Below, piece by piece: positions 52,563-60,495 of a stretch of 64,000 bases of DNA. The number at the start of each line of letters is the position of its first letter. Position 1 is the first letter of the stretch. Origin of the DNA: CADEDV01 sp048498035. GTDB lineage: Bacteria; Bacteroidota; Bacteroidia; Chitinophagales; Chitinophagaceae. The translations under genes and the position numbers were made by a program. Location: positions 1 to 64,000 of the forward strand of contig JBEHYT010000015.1 in NCBI GenBank assembly GCA_048498035.1, given 5' to 3'. The notes beneath the pieces were generated by a model. It was given only the letters and a program-made list of their open reading frames with translations, ran no database searches and was not told the origin of the DNA.

Positions 52563-53150
52563 AATTAATAATTTGAAGTAATTAAAACTTGTTTCTGGGT
52601 TTCATTGTGGGACCGCAATCGGGAAGACAAGCTGGGCAAGATTTTCGTCGGATTCGAATCATTTTCGCGTTCGACAGTACAAATGTAGAACCGCTGCAAC
52701 GGCCATACAAACCATGTTTTATTGGTTTCTTGGGTTTGCAAAACCCTGCAACATCATTTAATTTACTTATAATCAATCAATTATAATCTATCTTTTGTTG
52801 ACGCCCAACGGCGGATGTTATGAAAACATGAACAAAAGGCATCGTATAATAAGGGGTTGGTGTATGCGCCCTTTTGCAGGCCATCCAACTCGTTTTTATA
52901 CCGCGTTAAACTACCATCTGTAAAAAATCTGGGCCTACTAAGTATTTGATAATCATATCAGGATTTAAATGCATGAGAATTTAATGGTTTTTTTAAGGAA
53001 TGCGGTTTTATAAATACTGTACCTTCAGCCGCCTATCCGGAGCCAACAGATAGGATAAATGCCTTTGATTCAACCAACTGAACAGTTTTTTGTTATTAAG
53101 GGAACAACCGGGATCCGAGCTTGGAGAAGGACTAAAAAAAGGAACTAATT
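52563..53150. other. Divergent intergenic region, 588 bases
   Basis: The left part carries the minus-strand promoter (52680-52711) and a leader of about 110 bases. The centre is A+T-rich (ttaatttacttataatcaatcaattataatctatc, 52758-52793). The right part contains the leader of the DsbA-like gene, with tggagaaggac and aaaggaac sequences near its ATG. No RNA gene or convincing open frame is seen. Confidence 0.5.
52680..52711 (-). promoter_or_regulatory. Promoter of the small secreted-protein gene
   Basis: On the minus strand TTTG (52708-52711), a 20-base spacer and TACATTTG (52680-52687) match both Bacteroidota promoter elements. The expected leader is about 110 bases before the ATG at 52562. 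Confidence 0.7.
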
Positions 53151-53720
53151 ATGGCATTCAAGAAAGACGAAATCGAGATTATTGCCCCCAAAGAAATTTT
53201 TGTCGGTAAAAAGGATGCGCCTGTTACACTGATGGAATTTGGTGAGTATGAAAATGAGGAGTGTGCCAAAGTAAATGAAGTGGTAAAAAAGATTTTGGAA
53301 GATTATGAAGGCAAGGTAAAACTGAACTTTCGCCACTTCCCGCTTACGCGTATACACCAAAGGAGCCTGAAAGCAAGTGAATCTGCAGTAGCTGCCGCCC
53401 AGGAAGGAAAATTTTGGGAAATGCACAACGTGTTATTTGACAACCGGCGGAACCTGGGTACTACCAGTTTGAAGCTGTATTCTAAAGAGGCGGGTGTAAA
53501 AAGCAAGAAATTCCTGGACGACCTGGTAAACGGCGTTTTTGGCTGGCAGGTACAGGATGATCTGAAAGAAGGATTGAACCGGGGTGTAAAAAATGTTCCG
53601 GCATTCTTTATCAATGACGAGCCTTTTACCGGCAAGCCAACCTATGCTAACCTGAGCGCAGCCATTGAAACGGCATTGCGCAAGGCAAAGCGGAAAGCGC
53701 CGGCAAAGCAACGCGCCTGA
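53151..53720 (+). CDS. DsbA/thioredoxin_4-like protein with altered active site
   Basis: A 189-residue thioredoxin-fold protein of the DsbA-like group. It has GKKDAPVTLMEFGEYENEECAKVNEVV, LNFRHFPLTRIHQRSLKASESAVAAAQEGKFWEMHNVLF and the cis-Pro region NVPAFFINDEPFTGKP. Where homologues have FEC-P-Y-C, this protein has YENEEC: the first, nucleophilic Cys is Asn and only the second remains. No signal peptide is visible, so it should be cytosolic. Classical disulfide exchange is unlikely; a monothiol or binding role is inferred. A purine-rich aaaaaaaggaact precedes the ATG. A strong terminator follows. Confidence 0.85.
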   Translation: MAFKKDEIEIIAPKEIFVGKKDAPVTLMEFGEYENEECAKVNEVVKKILEDYEGKVKLNFRHFPLTRIHQRSLKASESAVAAAQEGKFWEMHNVLFDNRRNLGTTSLKLYSKEAGVKSKKFLDDLVNGVFGWQVQDDLKEGLNRGVKNVPAFFINDEPFTGKPTYANLSAAIETALRKAKRKAPAKQRA

Positions 53721-53737
53721 TCTCTTCAACTGAATTA

Positions 53738-53766
53738 GAAAGGCCCGCCAATTGGTGGGCCTTTCT
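53738..53766. terminator. Bidirectional terminator between convergent genes
   Basis: A 12-bp stem (gaaaggcccgcc / ggtgggcctttc, one G-T pair) with an aatt loop lies between the stops at 53720 and 53787 and can serve both strands. Confidence 0.85.
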
Positions 53767-53786
53767 GTTATGCGTTATCATTACTG

Positions 53787-55058
53787 TTAGCTGCTGCGGC
53801 GTTGGTTGCCCGGACGTTTATTGCCACCACCGCCATGGCCTGGTTTCCCATGCCGGCGAAAATTTCCCTTTCCCGGCCGATGCCCGCCTTCGCGCCTGCG
53901 GTCTCGCGGCGCATATTCGGGTGCAGGTCCGAGTGATTCGGGCAACGCGGTCTTAGGTACTTCGCGCCCAATCAGCTTTTCGATCTGGGCAAATTTATTC
54001 TGCTCCCGTGGACTGATGAATGTAAAGGCAGATCCATCCGTTTCGGCCCTTGCCGTGCGGCCAATGCGGTGCACATAATCTTCGCCATCATGCGGCACAT
54101 CAAAGTTGATCACGAGGTCAATATGGTCTACATCAATACCGCGGCTCAGGATGTCCGTAGCTACCAGCACCGGCAGTCGTTTGCTTGAAAATGCCCGCAG
54201 CACTTCTTCGCGTCGTGCCTGGTCAAGATCGGAATGTATTTCATCGGCATTTATTCCCGCCCGGCGCAGGTCACGCGTTAATAGTTTTACCTGCTGTTTT
54301 TTGGAGCAGAAGATGATCACCGATTTAAATTGCCTGCTTTTCAGCAACATGTTAATCAATGGCATCTTTTGTTCTTCAAAAACAACAAAGGCCTCCTGTT
54401 TGATGCGTTCCGGCGGCTTAGAAATGGCAATATTGATCTCCGCGGGATCTTTCAAAATACGTTGAGCAAGGGTGCGGATCCGCGGCGGCATAGTGGCGGA
54501 AAACAACAAGGTTTGCCTGTTGGCCGGCAGGTTGTTGATGATGCGCATGATGTCGTCGTAAAAACCCATATCCAGCATCCGGTCCGCTTCATCCAGTACC
54601 AGGTAGCGCAGCCCTTTTGACTTAACATACCCCATATTCATGTGGGCGATCATTTTACCAGGCGTGCAAACGGCAATATCCACACCACGGGAAAGCGCCT
54701 GTTTTTCCTGGATAAAACTGTCGCCGCTGCCTCCGCCGTAAACGGCAATAGAGCTGACAGACGTAAAATAGGAGAGTCCTTCCAGGTGTTCACTGATTTG
54801 AACGGCCAGTTCGCGGGTGGGTACAATGATCATGGCGCTTACGTCGTGCTCATCGTGATGGTCTGTAAGCAGCCTGTTGATCAGCGGCAGCAGAAAAGCT
54901 GCCGTTTTCCCGGTTCCGGTTTGTGCAGACGCGATAATATCCCGTCCCTGCAATACCAGGGGAATTACCTGTTCCTGAACGGGGGTCGCGTCTTCGTAAT
55001 TGCTGGCGGCGATGCCTTCCAGCAGGTTTTCGTGAAAATTAAATTCGGTAAACTTCAA
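53787..55058 (-). CDS. DEAD-box RNA helicase
   Basis: A 423-residue RNA helicase of the RhlE/DeaD type. Motifs: Q motif region NYEDATPVQEQVIP, I AQTGTGKT, Ia PTRELAVQ, II VLDEADRMLDMG, III FSATMP, IV-V SVIIFCSKKQ and LVATDILSRGID, VI YVHRIGRTARAE. The C-terminal tail is Arg/Gly-rich and likely binds RNA. The frame is open to a GTG at 55103, but homologues begin MKF.(E/D)F.FH, matching a TTG at 55058 here, so an unusual TTG start is likely. An RRM protein gene lies just upstream on the same strand, separated by a terminator. Confidence 0.92.
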   Translation of the reverse strand: MKFTEFNFHENLLEGIAASNYEDATPVQEQVIPLVLQGRDIIASAQTGTGKTAAFLLPLINRLLTDHHDEHDVSAMIIVPTRELAVQISEHLEGLSYFTSVSSIAVYGGGSGDSFIQEKQALSRGVDIAVCTPGKMIAHMNMGYVKSKGLRYLVLDEADRMLDMGFYDDIMRIINNLPANRQTLLFSATMPPRIRTLAQRILKDPAEINIAISKPPERIKQEAFVVFEEQKMPLINMLLKSRQFKSVIIFCSKKQQVKLLTRDLRRAGINADEIHSDLDQARREEVLRAFSSKRLPVLVATDILSRGIDVDHIDLVINFDVPHDGEDYVHRIGRTARAETDGSAFTFISPREQNKFAQIEKLIGREVPKTALPESLGPAPEYAPRDRRREGGHRPGKGNFRRHGKPGHGGGGNKRPGNQRRSS

Positions 55059-55202
55059 AATAATACCCGTTTGTTTCAGGGGCGTAAAGATAATGGAAAA
55101 CACGGCAAGAGGGTTTTCCGGGCAAAAGGTCGGCTGATGTTGCGGATTTGCCCATCAAATGCCGCTCTTTTCCTTAAGAACCGCCAGGATGAGGGGGAAA
55201 AG

Positions 55203-55236
55203 AAAAAAGCCGCTTCTTTTCGAAACGGCCTTTTAA
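55203..55236 (-). terminator. Intrinsic terminator after the RRM gene
   Basis: On the minus strand the stem AAAAGGCCG / CGGCTTTTTT (with one G-U) is followed by a T-rich run. It separates the RRM gene from the helicase gene. Confidence 0.75.
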
Positions 55237-55244
55237 AAATTCGC

Positions 55245-55532
55245 TTACCAGCGATTATTGTTTGAATAAGAAGGTCTCGGCTTCTTTTCTTCTTTCGGCT
55301 TCGCCTCGGCAACTTTGATGGCACGGCCATCAACCATTGCACCATCCAACTCGGCAATTGCTTTCTTGGCAGCCTCATCATCAGGCATCTCCACAAAACC
55401 AAACCCCTTGCTGCGATTGCTGAAACGATCCATAATCACTTTTGCCGAATTAACAATGCCATACTCGGCGAAATAGGACATCAGATCTTCATCTTCAACC
55501 GCATAACTGAGGTTGGAAACGTAAATGTTCAT
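55245..55532 (-). CDS. Single-RRM RNA-binding protein
   Basis: A 95-residue RNA-binding protein with one RRM. RNP2 is IYVSNLSYAV at the N-terminus and RNP1 is KGFGFVEMP at about 43-51, followed by a short Lys/Pro/Ser-rich tail (KPKEEKKPRPSYSNNNRW). Such proteins are abundant global RNA binders in Bacteroidota and often play the cold-shock or Hfq-like role (family knowledge; the specific role here is inferred). The gene has a complete promoter at 55654-55682 and an mRNA leader of about 115 bases, which may allow post-transcriptional control. Confidence 0.94.
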   Translation of the reverse strand: MNIYVSNLSYAVEDEDLMSYFAEYGIVNSAKVIMDRFSNRSKGFGFVEMPDDEAAKKAIAELDGAMVDGRAIKVAEAKPKEEKKPRPSYSNNNRW

Positions 55533-55682
55533 GTAAAAAAATTAAACTTGAAAAATGCTTGAGCAACACGCTATCGAATAATGATACTAATTTATCGCAC
55601 GAAAATGCTAACAGTGATTCACTCTTTTCGACGTACAACTCAAAATGTCGCCGCAAAGATACAGCAGTCTGCCGAAATTCAA
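55533..55682 (-). promoter_or_regulatory. Promoter and long leader of the RRM gene
   Basis: On the minus strand TTG (55680-55682), an 18-base spacer and TATCTTTG (55654-55661) fit the Bacteroidota promoter well. Transcription should begin near 55648, giving a leader of about 115 bases, A+T-rich towards the ATG at 55532. Confidence 0.72.
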
Positions 55683-55727
55683 CGTTTTGTTTTCAACGCC
55701 TGTATTAACATTTTGTTGGCTCCGCCA

Positions 55728-58124
55728 CTACTGCGCCGGAATATCCGTCGGCAAAAAGCCACCCTTGTTCTCTTCTTTTTTGCGGATGCCAAAATTATAG
55801 CGCATACTTAATCCAACCCGCCGGCTGTCATTACTTCGAAGCCCGGAGGCATTTACAGAACCCTGGTTGATCGTAAATTCATTCTTATTGCTCGCAAAAA
55901 TATCAGACACGCTTAGCGTAAGTACCAGTTTATCTTTCATAAACTTCCTGTTCACACTGCTTTGCAACGCGCCAAACGGCTCCAGCTCATAAAACTGCTG
56001 CTGACCCTTTAACCGGAGAAATCCGTTCAACGTAAGCGTGGAACGCTTGTCTATATTAAAACTCTGGTAGGTAAAAAACGTCCAGGTTCCCTTTTTGAAA
56101 TGAAGGGGCTTTTCCTCATACAATCCCTGGTAGAAATTATGATTATACTGGGCACCCAGCACCATAAAATAGCGTTTACCCGGTGGGATGGCGCCCAGGC
56201 CGCGTAAATACCATTCCCGGTTCTTCCCAAGGTTGTCATAGGTCCGGTACGCCTGCGCCCTGCTACTATCTGCCTGGTAAATAACATTTGTAAAAATATC
56301 CTTTGTATCATTCACGCCCACCGCCAGGATCGGCCGTTCATCCACGCTGATATTGGCTTCAAAGTTCTGCGTAAACTGTGGTCGCAGCGAAGGATTCCCG
56401 ATATCCGACAGGTATTGATCCACATATTTTGGAAACGGGTTCAACTGCTCATATACCGGCCGCGTAATCGTTCGCCGATACACCAGGTATGCCCGAAGAT
56501 CATAACCCATGATCGTCATCAGGTTTTTACTTAAATAGATATAAGGGAACAGGTCGGTGCGATGCACCGTGAAATTCGTGTCGACCGGGATTTCCTGGTG
56601 ACCATTCATATTAGTATTTTCCAGTCGCAACCCGGCCTTGATCACAAAGTCTTTACCCAATGTTTTTGAACCCTGCACATAACCGGAATTGATGTTTTCC
56701 CGGTAATGAAACTTGCTGGTGCGACCCGGATCAGGCTGTTGCTGGCGGGTGTATAACGCATCACTGTTAAAACCGAGCAGTGAACTTTTTATCCCGGCTT
56801 CCACTGTAAGCCGTTGTTTCAGTTTTAATTTCAAATCATTTGTATACACAAAAAGGCTTCGCGCCGTTTCATTGTCTCCAGCACCGCCAACAGACGGGAT
56901 AGCCGGACTGATAAAAGAGGTCAGGTAATCCTGCCCCGTTTTTCCATGGGTATAATTAAAATAAAAATCGTTCGACCAGTCAGATCCCAATGAGTCAATT
57001 TTCAACTTAAACGTTACTCCATCTCCAATGATCAACGTATTCCCCTTGTTGCCGATGCCGGTCAGGTTTTCCGTTAGCGTTTGGTCTGTACTGATCTTGC
57101 TGATCACGCTCCGGTTTTCTGTACTGTTATTAAAATCATTCAGTGTTACACTTCCGGCAAAATCGATATCCCATTTTTTGCTAAGGCTGTTCGAGTATCC
57201 ATAACTCGTAAAATAAACAGAGGCAGGGTATTTTGTAAATGCCTGCTGCCGCAATAATGAGTCTGTTGCAAAAAGACGATCGGTTATAACGCGTTCATAG
57301 CTGTTACGGCGACTGTAATTGGCATTCAGGTACATGCTTTTCTTACCATCGTTATAATTCAGGCTTGCGCCCACATATTGTGTCCCATAATCGCCCTGGT
57401 AGGCGCCCGCATTCAAACTACCGGTAAGCCCGATCTTTACCCCTTTTTTCAGTATCACATTTACAATACCGCCGCTGTTGGATGCATCATATTTTGCCGA
57501 AGGCGTGCGCAGGATCTCAATTTTTGAAATGGCGTGCGGCGGTAAGCTTTTTAGCATCGTTGCAATATCCGCAGCGCTCATTTTCATTTCGCGGCCATTG
57601 ATATACACAGTGGCCGGCGTCATACTGCTGATATAAATATTTCCATCCTGGTCTACAAACAAACCCGGCGTTTTTTCAATCACTTCGTAGCCACTGGAAG
57701 AAGTGGCGACCATATTCTCCGGGTCAACAATCGTTTTATCATCTTCCTGCGTTATCAATGGCTTCCGGGAAGTTACAACCACTGCACCCAAAGCCTGCGG
57801 CAGCGGATCCAGTTCGAACTTTAAATCTAAATCACTTTCTGCAACGGTAATACCCGTTTGTAACGGCTGGTAGTTAACAGAAGTAATAGTTGCCAGGAAC
57901 TGTCCTGCAGGAAGTGCGGTAAACCGCGCGCTTCCCATACTGTCTGCCACGGCATGAAAAGAAATGGTACTGTCTTGCCGCAGTACCAATGTTATTGAAG
58001 AATAGGGCAGTGCATCGCCCTTGCTATTAACGGTACGAATTGTTACAGATGCCTGTTGCGCAAATGAAAAAAAAGGAAAAAGAAGGACTGCCAACAGCAG
58101 CCTGGAGTGGGTTTTGTTTTGCAT
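55728..58124 (-). CDS. TonB-linked outer-membrane receptor of the OMP_b-brl_3 type
   Basis: A 798-residue outer-membrane protein. The signal peptide ends in PFFSFAQ, followed by an Ig-like/CNA-B-type domain (TIRTVNSKGDALPYSSITLVLR). A plug-like domain has VVVTSRKPLITQEDDKTIVDPENM, YINGREMKMSAADIATMLKSLP and IEILRTPSAKYDASNSGGIVNVILKKG. The barrel ends GLSMRYNFGIRKKEENKGGFLPTDIPAQ, so the C-terminal Phe is not terminal. Receptors of this type import or sense unknown ligands. No SusD or sigma/anti-sigma partner is adjacent. A TAATTTTG -7 box lies 15 bases before the chosen ATG; the GTG at 58142 is rejected because the box overlaps it. Confidence 0.9.
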   Translation of the reverse strand: MQNKTHSRLLLAVLLFPFFSFAQQASVTIRTVNSKGDALPYSSITLVLRQDSTISFHAVADSMGSARFTALPAGQFLATITSVNYQPLQTGITVAESDLDLKFELDPLPQALGAVVVTSRKPLITQEDDKTIVDPENMVATSSSGYEVIEKTPGLFVDQDGNIYISSMTPATVYINGREMKMSAADIATMLKSLPPHAISKIEILRTPSAKYDASNSGGIVNVILKKGVKIGLTGSLNAGAYQGDYGTQYVGASLNYNDGKKSMYLNANYSRRNSYERVITDRLFATDSLLRQQAFTKYPASVYFTSYGYSNSLSKKWDIDFAGSVTLNDFNNSTENRSVISKISTDQTLTENLTGIGNKGNTLIIGDGVTFKLKIDSLGSDWSNDFYFNYTHGKTGQDYLTSFISPAIPSVGGAGDNETARSLFVYTNDLKLKLKQRLTVEAGIKSSLLGFNSDALYTRQQQPDPGRTSKFHYRENINSGYVQGSKTLGKDFVIKAGLRLENTNMNGHQEIPVDTNFTVHRTDLFPYIYLSKNLMTIMGYDLRAYLVYRRTITRPVYEQLNPFPKYVDQYLSDIGNPSLRPQFTQNFEANISVDERPILAVGVNDTKDIFTNVIYQADSSRAQAYRTYDNLGKNREWYLRGLGAIPPGKRYFMVLGAQYNHNFYQGLYEEKPLHFKKGTWTFFTYQSFNIDKRSTLTLNGFLRLKGQQQFYELEPFGALQSSVNRKFMKDKLVLTLSVSDIFASNKNEFTINQGSVNASGLRSNDSRRVGLSMRYNFGIRKKEENKGGFLPTDIPAQ

Positions 58125-58139
58125 GGTATAAACGGTGGA

Positions 58140-58147
58140 CAAAATTA
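58140..58147 (-). promoter_or_regulatory. Promoter -7 box TAATTTTG
   Basis: A perfect TAnnTTTG match on the minus strand, 15 bases before the ATG at 58124. No TTG is seen at the expected upstream distance. Confidence 0.5.
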
Positions 58148-58209
58148 GCCATTTATACTGCAGGCATACCCCGGTGCGGTGCTGTGTACTGCGTTAAACT
58201 AAACTTAAA

Positions 58210-59409
58210 TTAGCGATCAAACGAAAAAAGGTCGCCATCTGCATTGGGCTTGCCCTGCAATTGATCGGTGATAATTACTGCTGCCGCCTGGCTAAAAGTG
58301 ATGCCATTCCCGCCAAATCCCAATGCATAATAAATACGCGAACCTTTTTTCCGTGGCCCGATAAAGGGTAAAGCATCTTTTGTGGTGCCAAAAGTTCCGC
58401 TCCAGGAAAATTCCAAGTTGAAATCGAGATCGGGAAATTGCTTGCGCACATCTTTTTCAAGTTGTGCCGTTTTGCGCGCCAGGAAATTCTCTCTCGTAGT
58501 TTTTGTGCTAAAAGGCTCATCCCGTCCGCCAGCAATCAGCCGGCCATCGGTGGTGGTGCGCAGGTAGAGATAAGGGTCATCCGTATTCCAGAAAATGGTG
58601 TCGCGGTCAAATTTCTTTCCCCGATAATCCTGTTCGCTGGCGAAAGCGTAGGTGCAATCAAAGTTTACTATTTTTTTTCCGATGAAATTCACTACTTCAT
58701 ACCCGGTTGCGTTTACCGCGAATGTTGACCGGATAACAGGTCCGCGATAGGTTTTGGCAACAACCCCGGCTTTTTCTTCGGTAAGTTTTTCAATACCGGA
58801 GCGGTCTGCCACTCTTAGTCCTGCCTTCATGGCTTGCTGAAGCAGGTGATGCGTAAATGCATAAGCATCCAGGGTTGCACCTTTCTCAGATAATAATCCA
58901 AATTTTGCTTCCAGGCCATACTGCTGAAGAAGATCATCCCCGTTGAGCCAGCTAATAGCAAACCCTGTCTCCCGGCGCGCCACTAATTCGCGTTGCAACA
59001 TTTTTTGTTCATTACGGTAGTTGGAAAAGAAAAGACTTTGTGCCCGTGCCGCCGTGCTAAAACCTGTGTGATTAAAAATATCAAAAAGTTGATCAATGCT
59101 TTCCCCGCAAACCTGGTAGGCGCGCTGCGCTTTGGCTTTGCCAATCTTCTTTTCCAGGCGACTTAGCGGGATATCGAGTTCATACTGCAATAATGCCGTA
59201 CTGGCGCAGGTACTCCCCAGTCCAATAGTTCGACTATCTACCAGCAGGCAGGAAAATCCGGCCTGAGTTAGCCGGTACGCAGTTAGCGCACCGGAAATAC
59301 CGCCACCAATCACAAGTACGTCGCAGGAACAGTCTTCCGTTAGTTCCGGGTAGTTAAATGGTAGTCCATCTTTTATCAGCCAAAACGGGTAGCCAGCTGT
59401 CAGTTCCAT
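58210..59409 (-). CDS. FAD-dependent oxidoreductase (DAO family)
   Basis: A 399-residue flavoenzyme of the D-amino-acid-oxidase-like family. The dinucleotide-binding motif is CDVLVIGGGISGALTAYRLTQAG at about 29-51, with a second conserved segment ACASTALLQYELDIPLSRL-like after it. The C-terminal GFGGNGITFSQAAAVIITDQL contacts FAD. It oxidises an amine or related substrate that cannot be named; the fold is close to gamma-glutamylputrescine oxidase-type enzymes. The upstream permease-like gene ends four bases before its start, so the two form an operon. Confidence 0.88.
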   Translation of the reverse strand: MELTAGYPFWLIKDGLPFNYPELTEDCSCDVLVIGGGISGALTAYRLTQAGFSCLLVDSRTIGLGSTCASTALLQYELDIPLSRLEKKIGKAKAQRAYQVCGESIDQLFDIFNHTGFSTAARAQSLFFSNYRNEQKMLQRELVARRETGFAISWLNGDDLLQQYGLEAKFGLLSEKGATLDAYAFTHHLLQQAMKAGLRVADRSGIEKLTEEKAGVVAKTYRGPVIRSTFAVNATGYEVVNFIGKKIVNFDCTYAFASEQDYRGKKFDRDTIFWNTDDPYLYLRTTTDGRLIAGGRDEPFSTKTTRENFLARKTAQLEKDVRKQFPDLDFNLEFSWSGTFGTTKDALPFIGPRKKGSRIYYALGFGGNGITFSQAAAVIITDQLQGKPNADGDLFSFDR

Positions 59410-59413
59410 CGTT

Positions 59414-59887
59414 TCAACTCTTTTTGCGCGAATTTGTATTCAATTTCGCGGCATGGTTCTGTTGTGCTTCATCAAAAGAGTGCGTAGTATGCAGATCCGA
59501 CTCTTTTTTGGCCAGCGCTGCCAGTTTTGTGTAGAATTTTTTCAGCACTTCCAGTTCGTCGGTAGAGAGTTCCTCTACATCCACCAGCCGGTTGCTTGCG
59601 CCGCTTTGGGAGGCGATCAGTTCATTCAGTTTCACCTGCAGGGCAATTGTGTCCTTATTTTGCGATTGCTGAATCACAAATACCATCAGGAAAGTGATAA
59701 TGGTGGTACCTGTGTTAATTACCAGTTGCCAGGTATCTGAATAGTGAAAGATAGGTCCACTTATCGCCCAGCCAATGATGATGATTGCTGCAATCAGGAA
59801 GGCCCAGGGACTACCCGTGGCTTTCGTAACAGCGGCTGCGAATTTTTCAAAAAAGGCAATACCCTTTTTTTTCTTTCGTTTTGCCAT
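59414..59887 (-). CDS. Low-affinity iron permease-like membrane protein
   Basis: A 157-residue protein with two membrane helices (SPWAFLIAAIIIIGWAIS and LVINTGTTIITFLMVFVIQQ). The conserved family text QNKDTIALQVKLNELI follows, typical of the PF04120 low-affinity iron permease family. Despite the family name, iron transport is not demonstrated for bacterial members. A basic N-terminus (MAKRKKKKG) is cytosolic. It is the first gene of a two-gene unit with the DAO oxidoreductase. A DUF1905 gene diverges after 61 bases. Confidence 0.85.
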   Translation of the reverse strand: MAKRKKKKGIAFFEKFAAAVTKATGSPWAFLIAAIIIIGWAISGPIFHYSDTWQLVINTGTTIITFLMVFVIQQSQNKDTIALQVKLNELIASQSGASNRLVDVEELSTDELEVLKKFYTKLAALAKKESDLHTTHSFDEAQQNHAAKLNTNSRKKS

Positions 59888-59948
59888 AGTTGTATGCTTT
59901 GTTTTGAAGAATCAATTTAGATACCGAAATTGAGCCAGCAGGCAAAAG

Positions 59949-60455
59949 ATGGTAAAATTCACAACCAGGATACGCAAATTTGACCAGCAGGGAGAAAAGA
60001 CCGGCTGGACTTTTATCGATGTCCCGGCCGATATCGCCGGGAAAATCCGGCCTGGAGCACGTACTTCTTACCGTGTAAAAGGAAAACTGGATAAACATTC
60101 CATCCAGGGCGTTGCCCTGATCCCGATGGGAGGCGGTGCATTTATTATACCTATCAATGCAACGCTTCGCAAAGCGATTGGTAAGCGGGAAGGTGCCATG
60201 CTCTCCGTGCAGTTACAGGAAGATAAAAATGAATTTCAATTTAACGCGGCCTTTATGGAATGCCTGGCAGATGAGCCTGTTGCTGCCGCATTTTTTAAAA
60301 CATTAAGCGGTTCTCACCAGCGCTATTTCAGTAAATGGATTGATGCCGCAAAAACAGATGCTACGCGTATAAAACGAATTGCACAAGCCGTAAACGGCCT
60401 GGCAAAAAAACAGGACTATGGGGCGATGATCCGCAGCAACCGGCAAAAGGAATAA
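59949..60455 (+). CDS. DUF1905 plus YdeI/OmdA-like protein
   Basis: A 168-residue soluble protein. The DUF1905 half (FTTRIRKFDQQGEKTGWTFIDVP ... PINATLRKAIGKREGAMLSVQL) is followed by an OmdA/YdeI half (FFKTLSGSHQRYFSKWIDAAKTDATRIKRI). This combination is common in Bacteroidota and is annotated as bacteriocin-protection-like; the biochemical role is unknown. The gene stands alone and its stop lies beside the terminator of the convergent glycosyltransferase gene. Confidence 0.86.
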   Translation: MVKFTTRIRKFDQQGEKTGWTFIDVPADIAGKIRPGARTSYRVKGKLDKHSIQGVALIPMGGGAFIIPINATLRKAIGKREGAMLSVQLQEDKNEFQFNAAFMECLADEPVAAAFFKTLSGSHQRYFSKWIDAAKTDATRIKRIAQAVNGLAKKQDYGAMIRSNRQKE

Positions 60456-60480
60456 AAAAGCCCCGACAGATAGTCGGGGC
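60454..60480 (-). terminator. Intrinsic terminator after the glycosyltransferase gene
   Basis: A perfect 8-bp stem (gccccgac / gtcggggc) with a five-base loop is followed on the minus strand by six T. It touches the stop of the opposite gene. Confidence 0.9.
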
Positions 60481-60495
60481 CTGCATGAACCGTCA

